A stretch of DNA of 64,000 bases from Fratercula arctica (taxonomy: Eukaryota; Chordata; Aves; Charadriiformes; Alcidae). The notes under the pieces were generated by a model. That model was not told where the DNA came from, made no database searches, and was given only the letters and a program-made list of their open reading frames with translations. The position numbers and the translations under genes were made by a program. Positions 13,471 to 23,476 of the stretch are shown here, in pieces. Location of the stretch: assembly GCA_947846985.1 (NCBI GenBank), contig CANTUZ010000011.1, positions 31,057,589 to 31,121,588 on the forward strand, read 5' to 3'. Position 1 is the first letter of the stretch, and each line of letters starts with the position of its first letter.

Positions 13471-15472
13471 CCACCCACCCCCCAGCTTTGCAATGCTCTT
13501 CAGTATATCTGTCTTCTCACCCTCTCAATCCCTTCTTACTTAAGGAATCACCTTCTTCTGGCACTTGTTTATGCATCATGTTTTTCAGATCTTGAAGTAA
13601 TTGCACTGGTGTCTCCATACTTCCTCATTCCTAATTGCATTCAATACAGACTCTGTTGTCCTGCCTGTGGGCAGCTAATTAGAATTTTATTTCAAAACTA
13701 AAGGAGACTGAGCAATCTGATTTTCAGAAACTCAGGATCCTTAATAACATATGTATTTTTTTATCTAACAAAATTTAGGAAGCTCAGCTGGAACACAGTA
13801 GGCACTCCTTCCATATGTAGCGTTTTGTACTTAAAAATAAACCAAGCAAAAGTATACGTAATATTCCTATCACTTTAAAAATTCAAGTAATGTTCCAGAG
13901 ATAATAAAATGTCATTATTATGGTGTGAGCACAAATATAAAAATGAGGCTGGCCCCATTGCCCTGCAGCAAAACTATGCACTTTCCTGTTGATGTCAGAG
14001 CTGGTGCACAAAGAAGAGCTGGTGAAGCACTAGAAACACAGAAAGATACTTGCCAAATGGCAAGAAAAAGTCAAAAATAAATCTGAAAGCATCTAAGTAA
14101 ATCTTTATAAAATATGATCACATAAAAGTGAGTTTTTTTCTTTTATATATCATCAAATATTATATTCATGTGCATAAACTCTCAATAGTTACATTTTCTA
14201 TTTTTAAAGTATTTATATTTCTAAACAAATTTTACTCTTAAGCTTTAAACTCTGATAACAACAGACAACTATATCACGGTCTCAGTATTCCTCTTGATGA
14301 GACGCTTGCCTGGGAAGATCTTTGACTTGACATCAGATGATTCTTGGCAAAAGAGATCATGGAATTTCCAATTACTCTTTTCTCCTTTCTCAACCAAAAG
14401 GATAATGGAGCCTAGCAAAGTCCGGGCCCTGTTCACAACTGGATTAACAGAAATCATTCTTCTTTAACTATAGTGGCACACAGTTACGGTAATATTTTCC
14501 TATTTCTATAGCTTTGTCAAGAAAAATTCACATTTTGACGTGAATTACTATAATACTTTTCTCGAGCGCAACAAACAGCACCGTACCCTGCCCATATCCA
14601 CTAGAAGCTTTTTTGTGCTAGGGCTACCCCTTACTTATTTTTCCCCAAGCAATGACAGTATTGCAGCTGCTTAAAAGACACCACCCACACAGAAGCCAAC
14701 AGAGAAAAGCTGCTTATTTAAAGATGACGACTATACTTGTCGAATAACTTTCAGAGGCCTCTTTGCGGGAGTAGCATGTTCGGATAGCAATCATCTCCAC
14801 AGAACAGCAACAAGGAGAAAGCACCACCAGAAAAAAGATACAGAATAGCAATTGTACTCACTGATACAAGCAGAAAAAGAAGAAAATCGTAGGTTGCAAA
14901 ATAGCTGTCTTAGAGTTGTAATTCTCTGTGCCAAATTTAGTAGGCCAGTCCTAGAAAGGCACGATGGGGAGCAGACTCTATAAAGAGGCAATTACAAATA
15001 AAGAAGATTTGGTAAGACTAATCCAGTCATTAGGAAACTCATTACCTGTATTATCATCATATTACAAGTCTACGCCAACATTCGAGAGGACTAGTCAAGT
15101 TCAAAATCCCTTCAAGAGCTCACAAGGCCAGGACTGAGCTCTTTAACATATACATTTGAGAACGGCAGCTCTTGAGCTATTTCCTCCCATTTGTTTGATG
15201 ACATAAACTACAGTTGCAGTCAGTTGCTCCTCTTTGTGCAAGTCTTTCATGTAACAACAGGAAAGAAAAACTTCACTAGAAAACCTGACTGTAAATATCC
15301 TCCTATTGCAATGCCAGCAAAGTGGCTGCAGCTCAAGCACAATTTAGGTACTTTTAAAATTAAATTTCAAATTCATGACATTTTAAAAACAAAAGCCTGT
15401 ATGTTTTATTTTAATACACGTGTGCACAATTGTATTTCAGGATATGCTATTGTTCAACACCATCCTAACTTT

Positions 15473-15533
15473 ACATATATATATATATATACACACATAT
15501 ATATATATACACACACACATACACACGCACACC
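15473..15533. repeat. (TA)n/(CA)n compound microsatellite
   Basis: Alternating TA and CA dinucleotides for about 60 bases, with two TA blocks separated by CA, then a CA block ending in a C run. Translations across it give TYIYIY-type frames that are not genes. Confidence 0.95.
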
Positions 15534-18500
15534 CCCCAAAAACCACAAGCAGATCTCAAAAATGAAAAAAACCCCAACCCATAACTGCCAAAGCGACACT
15601 GGAATGAAACGGAAGTGAAAATGTTTACAATGAACCACTAAATCACAGGTGTACACTTGTAGTTATTATTAGCAAGGCTTTGTTTTACTCTCATCTCTTA
15701 CAATCCAATCTTTATTCATTTAAGTTATAAAATCCAATTTATCTGCCTTGCCTCTTTTATTAGTTCAATTCTCTCCATGTATAATCAACATTTAAATTTT
15801 TATTAAAATAAAGGCAAAAGGCAGAGGACCAAAACCAACTCCTCCTCGTGGTTTTCAAACATCCTGCATCTAACGTTTTGCAAAAGAAAAAACAAGCAAA
15901 CCTGAATGCTGGTTTATAACAAGTATCTACTAAAACATTGTTACAAGAAAAGTTACCTTGGGAGTTTTGTAAATGCTGTTAAAAGACATAACATTTTGGG
16001 CTTAATGGTTTGGCCACACATATAACCACTTTCATATCTCAACTGAAAATTTACATGTATATGTAAGTACATAGGTATATACACACATATATAACATATT
16101 TTGTGTCCAATTTCTCTTTTTCCCAATGACATTAAGTTTTCTATTTACCTTTTGCAACCCACGACAGTTTATGAAGCAGAAAATTTTATTCCACAACTTG
16201 TTTTCTTCTGTTTACCTATACTTTTCAAGTCCAAATTCTATTCCTGCTTGCACATAAAATTTGGAAATTACCAGGAAGGCAGTCATGCATCTTCGAACAG
16301 AATCCAATCTTTAGTTCAACACATTTGCCACACTTGCATGTTTTTCTCTTGCACTTCTGAAACTACTTGTTTGCTTTTATGGATTCTTTCCTTAAATGCC
16401 TTAGTCCTCGGTCATCTAATATCTCTGCGTTGGGCCATACAGTCGTTTTCAGGCTTTCTGACAGCAACACCACCTCATACTAGTCAACAGCCTGGTGATT
16501 ACAAAATTCACTCTGATGGAAAGAATTATGGGCATTAATCCCCTCAGGAAGGAGGATAGCTAGGTTGAAGTCTCCCACACATGTGGTGAGCAGTCTAGCG
16601 GATAACAGCTCTGCTAATGACGAAAAGGGAACCAGAACCATTGCCACCTCCTGGGTTTTGAAAGCAAAGATTGACCTTTGCTCCCTCTTTGAAAGAAAGG
16701 GCTTATGATACTAATTTCAAGAGAGCGTGAATCCAAAATGCTCCCTAGAGAAAGGTGCTTAGCCCTGGATATAGGCAGGATTTAAGCACATTCCTACTTT
16801 GGCTACTGAGTAGAAAATGTGCGGATTCAACATCTCCTTCAAGCTACTCCGGCTGGTACAATTTTAATGAAACACCAGCAAATACTAAAGCATTTGGCCC
16901 CCTCCATTCTTCCTGGAAACACAATCCAAGTGGCCTCAACCTTCCCTTTGGAACAACCAGCTTGAAAAAAGCAAGGAAATGCCATAACCTGCACCTGCCC
17001 CTTCTGGATCTGAGAGTCTCTGCTGGAAAAGACCAGTTATCTTCTCATCATACACCTCTTGAAATATTTGTTAAACCATCTGCTTTCACGGCAACCGAAG
17101 CAACAGTTTAGAAGCTACATTTGGCCCACTCGAAAAAGAAACTGAGGCGAGCGTGCCTTCTTCCTAAAAAGGCCACAACTTCTCTTTGGGGTTTTACCCT
17201 GCTTCCAGTCACTATTGGTAGGATAACGATGGTCAGAAACAAAGTTCAGTGTTTTCATTCAACATACGACATACCTAAACCTAAAACTGAGCAGGCGTCA
17301 CCAAAGCAGGTGAAAGTGCCCCCCGATTGTTTCTGTTACACTGCTCAGGCTTGTACTTCACTCAGAAACTAGGGGGTGAGAACAGGCTTCAGTGTATCAT
17401 GTTTTATGGGAACTGTAAATTGTGGCTGTGGTTAAACACTACCCACTGACAGAGTTACTCTGTTAAAATAATAAAATATAAACCCAAAATATAAACCAAA
17501 TTTAAAAGCAAAAACATACGTTTATTGATATAGACCTGATACTCTCTTCATCTTCTGAGATGGAAGCGTTTCTTCCAGCATCTCTCCATGACGCAGCCAA
17601 GCTTAAAGAAGCCTTGTAAAATTTCTAGGTCTTCTTTTACAGATTTGGACTGCTTTTTAAAAAAAAATAAAATAAGACAAAACAAACCCAACCAACCAAC
17701 TTTTATTAAGCTTTGAAAAGCTGACTCAGAAGCTGCGCAATCACTCTGATTTGGCTTTCTTAGCCGAGTCAAAGCATCTGGCCACGTGATTCAGAAAACG
17801 CCGCTCTGAAGTCGGGCAAGAGCTGCTTTCCAAAGGAGGAAATGCCTGTTTTCCCTTGTAATTTCTGTGCAAAATTTCCTCAGGAGCACCAACAGTTATT
17901 TATTTAAATACCATATGAGTAAATACGATATTCACAACTCTCTCACTGTTCATCCAATGTTTCAAGCCACAGTTAAACACAAACATTTACCATTTGGCCC
18001 GATGCCCACAGAGACAAATTCTTCTTCTTAGTCAGTGTAAAACCTCATTCCACATCCACCTCTTCCTCTCAAAACTCTGGCACGCCACTGATGATCCTCA
18101 CGGCACAATGTAAATGCTACCAAACCCATGAACTGAAGGATCGGGGAAGAAAAAAATAAAAATATGCTCTTTTTTATTAGAAAAATAAAATAAAGAAAGC
18201 CACACTGAGAACATCCTGCCAACAAACTAAGAGGCTACTAGATAACTGACTAATCCTGCCAAAAACAATTCCAAAAGAATAGATGGTTGCTTCCTTACAA
18301 AATACATGAAACACAAAATGCCATCCTAAACTTACCTGACAGTCATTTTAAATCACAGAACACAGACACTGTGTGGGATCTCCAAGGCATTGCACAGGCA
18401 GCTGAAGTCTACTGTGTTAACGATTTTTAGATTAAAAGAAAAATCTATCTATCTAATCTGTCTGGCAGCAGTTTCATGACACTGAGTTTCATGAGATACC

Positions 18501-19476
18501 TGCTAAAAACCCTTGACTTTCTTGCCAAGTGGGAAGCTACCAGGTCACTGGTAATAGGTACCATGACCCAGTGGGTGTACCACTTCTAATTTCTGATAAT
18601 TCCACTGCCTCAATTAAAGCACCTTCTGACATACATGCGAGGCATGCTTTCATTTGCTGGGAGCATCTCTGCACCTGTAAGCTCAGTTTTCTACACCAAA
18701 TACCTAAATTTCCAGTATCGTGCAGTTCCAACTTAAGTTTGACAAGCTTTAATAAATCAGTGACAGATCACCTTAAAATGTACAATAATTAATCTTCACC
18801 TTCATACATATTCAGTAGGATCCAGATACAAAATGTAGAAAGCTGTTACATAGTTCCTGTGATAATATCTGGAAAAGGGCAATATCAGAATGCCACCTGT
18901 ATAATCTAGATTAAGCAAGAGACAGAGCCTTACTTAGGAAAAAGTTATTTAAAAGGACAATGCAGCACAATTATTTTTTTTAAGTGACTAAGATAAGATT
19001 TTGTCTCCCTGCATTAGAAATGTAGTAGTAGTAATGAAATGCCTTTATAACAAACACAATGTTTCCAGTACTTGTATTTTTCAATTGGCTTCTGTCCAAA
19101 ATTCTAGAATTCTACATGCTTCTTTTACTTACAAAGAGAAAAATAAGAAATAAAAATAATCCTGCAGCCCACAACGTGTGGTTAAATCATTATCTGATAG
19201 GAGCCTGGTTTTTAAAGTACAGTATTAAGAGTACATTTAATCAATCTTGGTAACACAGGCAGAAGACAGCAAAATTGATTACTGTTCAGATAATAAAATG
19301 GTGCATTTTAAAATTATTGTTATTGTCACTACAGTTGCAACAAGTATTTTCACTCTCCTTTCTCTCGTTATGCTGTAATTCTGTGAAAATATGCTAGCTC
19401 TGCAGAAACACAAGGGTCCAAGCCAGGAAAGCTTTTTACAAGGCTAAAAACCACATTGCTTAGAATCTTTAAAAAA

Positions 19477-19510
<34 letters not shown>

Positions 19511-19689
19511 CCTACTACTTTTTTAACTGCAATCATTGTATTGAAAAACTTCAGTTTTATTATTTTAGTATCTGCAGAACTAGACAGCCAGTGTCTAAGA
19601 AATTTTACAGAACGAGATGACAAGCTCTTGAAACACTGATGGTAGTTTTCAGTAAATGCTGAGGCAAGAGAAGGCTGCGAAGAAAATAT
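15534..19689. other. Non-coding sequence with weak minus-strand exon-like blocks
   Basis: Three minus-strand blocks have good splice-site context but carry an in-frame TAA: 16149-16308 (TAA at 16214-16212), 17991-18132 (TAA at 18030-18028) and a short terminal-type block at 17548-17649 followed by AATAAA at 17526-17521. They are described under findings. No gene is called. Confidence 0.4.
19471..19495 (+). repeat. A25 mononucleotide run
   Basis: Uninterrupted run of 25 A followed by AG-rich bases (GAAAGAAAAG). No SINE or LINE body could be recognised just upstream, so it is listed as a simple repeat. Confidence 0.9.
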
Positions 19690-20090
19690 AACGCTCTAAC
19701 ATAATTTAAGATGAGAAAGCAGGGTAACACCAATAGGTTAGCTTGTTATCAGTCTCACACAATATCATGGTACACAATCCACAAAGAAATAAAGGATGGT
19801 GGTAAAAAGTAATGCTAAACATAGGCTTACAGAAAATAGGTCTTGCTAAATAAATTTGGTATGGCTTTCTGACAAGAATATAGGTTGGACTGGATAAAAA
19901 TACTTTGTAGTTTCTGACCTACTATACTTAGATCTCTGTAAGATTTAGCGCCACATAACAGTCTGATTTAGAAGTTATTCAACATGAAGAAAACCTGGAA
20001 TCTAAAACCACCTCATAAATTATTAGGGAGGCCTAGGAAAAATATTTTAAATCCACCTCATCAATAGTTAAAGCTGTTTTCTTAGCTCTA
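19690..20090 (+). mobile_element. Ancient CR1-like reverse transcriptase fragment
   Basis: Resembles the deep CR1 branch shared with turtles and crocodilians. Landmarks in order are GTCTTGCTAAATAAATTTGG, TTTCTGACAAGAATATAG, GGTTGGACTGGATAAAAATAC, CTATACTTAGATCTCTGTAA and GATTTAGAAGTTATTCAA. These correspond to the part of the ORF2 encoding the conserved DLSKAFD-type stretch. It is heavily mutated. Similarity is from memory of repeat consensus sequences, so moderate confidence only. Confidence 0.5.
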
Positions 20091-22689
20091 AAAATCATAG
20101 CTCATTATAGCCTGGAATACTATAAAAAGTTTCTTCCCCCTTAACTTTTTCTGCCCTTGGAAAAAAAAATAACAACTACAGTTAAAGAAAAGGGGATGAG
20201 GTATAAAGTCACTTTAGACTTCGCCTTTCATAGACTTTTTTTTTTTTTCAGGAACGAAAGCTTCAACATTAACAGATTTCCTCAATAAAAAAAAAAAAAA
20301 AAACCTGGTGTACTTAAAAACCATTTTCAGCAAGGAAAGGATACTGATGAAAAATCTGAGCCAATTCCACACACATGTAACATCTTGCAGTACTAAACTT
20401 ACCTAGCTTATACTTCTTGTATCCAGAGTCACCTGGAAACATTACAGAAGATCATTTAACACTTTTGACAAGGACAGGTATGCAACAAATTATTATGTAT
20501 AAGCTGCTTCAGGGTCTTACCATATGGCACACATAAAGGAATTCAAGGAAAGAGGGGAAACTACATCACATTTAGCTTGGTTGAAAGCTTGCAAGCACAG
20601 GTACTTATTCCAAAAGAGCTGGCACGGAGTAAGGTGCCATACCCTGTGCAAGACATTTTTCTCCTATTTCAGGAATCTCCAATACTGTTGCTGTAAGGAA
20701 GGTCGAGTGCTACTCAGTGTTTTTGCCAGTCAATTGAAGGATTATTCTATATACAAGACTGTAGCTGATTGAATCTGCACAGAATACACGGATTGGTGAA
20801 TGACAAATAAATAAGAGCAGGTCAACCCTGCTCCAGTAATCTACATCACACATGACACTGAATTAATGGAAAAAACATGCTTGTATACAGCCCAGTGCAA
20901 CATACGCTCCATACATGCGAAACAAGGGTTGTTTCATACTTAGAAGATGAGGAACTCTACTTGGAAATGGAGCAAATTGGAAGAAGAACACAAAGACACA
21001 GTGAATAGTCAAGTGCGTATAGAAACACAGCAAGATGGAACTGGCTTCCTGGGCAAAACCATCTCGTGGATGTTTAAAATGGCAAAAGAGAACAGGAAAG
21101 AGAACAGGACATTAAATCAATACGGGGCCTTAGTGAGATTCTTGGTGATCTATTTACCAAGTTCTACTTTCCATTCTAAAAGAGAAATGAACACTGATGA
21201 TCCCTGAAAGCCCTGTCTTAAAAAGAAAAATAATGGCTTTGTTCCCTAAATTGCTCTTATGAGTCTAAGACCCAGAACGGAGAATCTGTAAGAATTTTGT
21301 AATTAGTAACACATATGAAGACAAGAATGGCACAAAAGTCATTAAATATTATTAACTAATCATATGAACTGCTGTATTCTAAATTAATTACTCAAGGACT
21401 ATCTATTTGTCATTGTGGAGAGTTTAACAAGACTATCTGACCAACACTGGAATGATGAACACAAAGTAAGAAAAGATTGTATTGGATTAAATGACAGAAA
21501 ATAACACAAAAGTATTCTAACATGACTAAATAAATAATTGCAGATTTTCACCTACAATAGTCTTCAGTTCAGACCAACTTCTCTCTGTGGAAGAAACAGA
21601 AAGGGCACAGAAAATGGGAAAAGCTCAGGGAAGGGCAAGAAAAATATTAAGTCTTGATAATATTAAGTCTGGATGTGTGAGGATGCTTAAGAATTCCAAG
21701 AGATAATCAGTGGGTAAAGAGGGAAAGGCAGCAACGAACCGCACTGTTTAAAATTTATGTAGAGGAGTTCAGCTAGGTCTTCTTTTCACCCTGTGCCAAA
21801 ACACTAAGGCTATGTCATAGTGACCAAAGCCTTAGGAAAAGCAAGGGTTTTGTCAAACCAACTATATTAAATGGCAACAAATCCAGAGTTCATAGAAGTG
21901 AGGTTTTTTAATAGCACATACATAGCTCAGGAACTCATGGCCTGTTCTTTGGGCCAAACTCTGTATAACTGAATAGAGAGTTATATTTTCACATATAATT
22001 ATATCACTCACAAATCACATAATAATACATACAAATTTCAAGAACAGAAATCACTTATCCAGGTTTTCTATGCTAGAAACAATTTATTCTCAAAAGTTCA
22101 GGTGGAGTTTTAATGACCGCTCCCTGTAATGCTTTCTCAATAGCACCTTCCAAAGAATCTGACCAGTTGCCTATTGAAGACAAAGTACTGGCTTGAAACA
22201 ATCCACAAATCCATAAATAGCTGTTAAATACCGCTATCCAGAACAAAAAAGCACCCCGTAATCACTCACAGTTCTAAAACCAGGAAAGCACAGATTACAG
22301 CACACACCTACTTTGTTCTTACCCTGATTTTCTCCACGACCCTAAAATTGCTAATGCAAAGCGCTGAGCGGAACAAGCTACTTAAATGTCCACACCACAA
22401 TGAAGAGGGAATTATGAGGGTGTCAGGCTCTGGACATATGTCTCATGCACCATGCCATGTACTACAATAACATTGCCAGCTTTAGCACTGCCCAAGTGTC
22501 AAAGTCTGCGGACCAAAAGCCTATAACTCAGCACTTGGTATCAGTAACACCTTAATATCTCTTTTCTCCAGACACCTCTAGTCCTTTTTTCCAGTGCCAA
22601 CTTAGTTTTTCAGGGCAGGAAGAAACAAATTTTGTTCCTATCCGCTCATGATAGCCAAACTCCCCAGGAAACGTATCAGAATAACGATT
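20091..22689. other. Non-coding sequence between old CR1 and CpG island
   Basis: AT-rich, with an A17 run at 20287-20303 and a 17-base imperfect duplication (AATATTAAGTCT) at 21643-21675. An 86-codon + strand frame at 20947-21207 is polar and lysine/glutamate-rich but matches no known family. Confidence 0.45.
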
Positions 22690-23118
22690 GTTTGCACACC
22701 CCGGGCCTTGCTGCTCGTCCGCCCAGCACCGAGCAGGGATGAGCCCAATGGCGGCCCAGGGGAGGCCATGCCTGCTCCCTCACGCCTGCACCATGGGCAC
22801 GTCCTCCGCACCCTCGCCAAGGAGCCGTCACCACAGGGCTAGTGCTCCCTGGCCACCACCAGCCTCCGGCCACCACGGCGGGTCCCACCGCCCTCATGGT
22901 GCCATGGCCACTGTGGCGGGACCCGTCCACCTGTTCCCCTGCACCATTACCGCCACCACTGCAGGGACGAGCCCTGTGAGGGGAGGACGGGGCCACTGAA
23001 GGCAATGGCAACGGCGGCCCCGGGAGAACGCTCGGAGGCGGGAGGGCGGCCGAGGCGCAACCCCAGCCCCGCGGCCTCCCCGCCGCGGCGCGTCGAGGGC
23101 GAGGGAGCATGTGCCGGG

Positions 23119-23192
23119 GGCATGGCGGGGCGGCCCGGGCGGGGGGCGGCGGGGCCGGGGGCGCGGTGGCGGGGGCGGGGAGGTGGAGCCTG
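23119..23192 (+). promoter_or_regulatory. G-rich cluster with G-quadruplex potential
   Basis: The + strand here has many closely spaced runs of three to six G separated by one to seven bases, more than enough for several overlapping G-quadruplexes. It lies inside the predicted first intron of the divergent transcript and about 300 bases upstream of THOC7, a common position for such clusters in bird CpG promoters. Folding is inferred from sequence only. Confidence 0.5.
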
Positions 23193-23239
23193 GCTGCGGG
23201 CGCGGGGACCGCCGCTTCCCTCCCCCGTCGGCCCCTCAC

Positions 23240-23420
23240 CTGGCGGGGCCGCCCCTCGCCAGGGGGCCGGTTCCACGCGGGGCGCAGGCCTCGCCCGCCG
23301 GCCCTCCCCGCCGCAGCAGCCGCCGCCGCCGGGCCGCGAGTCCGCCGCCAGCCGGCTCAGGCCCCAGCCGCCGCCGCCGCCTCCCCCTCCATGGCCGCCG
23401 CTCTCGCCGGCTGCATTGTG
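23240..23420 (-). other. Probable first exon of divergent transcript (ATXN7 5' exon)
   Basis: On the minus strand an exon starting in the shared promoter would end at 23240 with a near-perfect donor, CAG followed by GTGAGG. In mammals ATXN7 starts head-to-head with THOC7 within a few hundred bases, so this is most likely an ATXN7 5' exon, probably untranslated. The 5' end is only approximate. A glycine/arginine-rich frame is open through the exon, but it shows no similarity to the polyQ-bearing ATXN7 N-terminus, so no coding claim is made. Upstream antisense RNA is the alternative. Confidence 0.5.
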
Positions 23421-23424
23421 GGAA
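23412..23424 (-). promoter_or_regulatory. ZNF143/THAP11-like promoter motif
   Basis: Read on the minus strand this is TTCCCACAATGCA, close to the TCCCAnnATGC half of the ZNF143/Ronin (THAP11) motif, which is common near start sites of CpG-island and bidirectional promoters. It lies about 55-65 bases upstream of the THOC7 ATG, where a start site is expected. Motif match seen in sequence; factor binding is inferred. Confidence 0.5.
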
Positions 23425-23476
23425 GCTGACCTCACTCGCTGCTGCCGCCGCCCCGCCGGCTCCGGCACTCGCCGCC

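Larger units (their letters stand above)
8439..15243 (-). other. Hypothetical chain of splice-flanked open blocks (unrecognised)
   Basis: Nine minus-strand blocks can be joined in frame: 15154-15243, 14862-14975, 14310-14438, 13540-13623, 12751-12924, 10728-10849, 8998-9019, 8813-8917 and 8439-8506 (TGA at 8441-8439). Each has an AG before it. All but 14310, where a GC donor is needed, have a GT after it. Best supported are 12751-12924 (donor TAG|gtaggt; peptide includes IELLFYLEKLRGF and LQLGIWF) and 10728-10849 (acceptor cttcacatag, donor GAG|gtgaat; peptide includes CYVGLIALHE), whose phases match without any choice. The joined peptide would be about 300 residues, helical and leucine-rich, with no family recognised. 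Introns of this size contain many pseudo-exons and several borders were chosen among alternatives, so chance is a serious explanation. Confidence 0.2.

Noticed and set aside
15046..15114. Minus-strand block ending CAG|gtaatg
   Set aside because: Excellent donor but stops in all useful frames close to the end.
16755..17372. Two neighbouring + strand frames (118 and 83 codons)
   Set aside because: Separated by a stop and a frame change, serine/threonine-rich with no similarity, and no strong splice sites joining them.
1..22600. Search for the conserved ATXN7 zinc-binding exon (CPAHDDFYLVVCNDC-type)
   Set aside because: No matching codon pattern was seen on the minus strand, so no ATXN7 coding exon is claimed.
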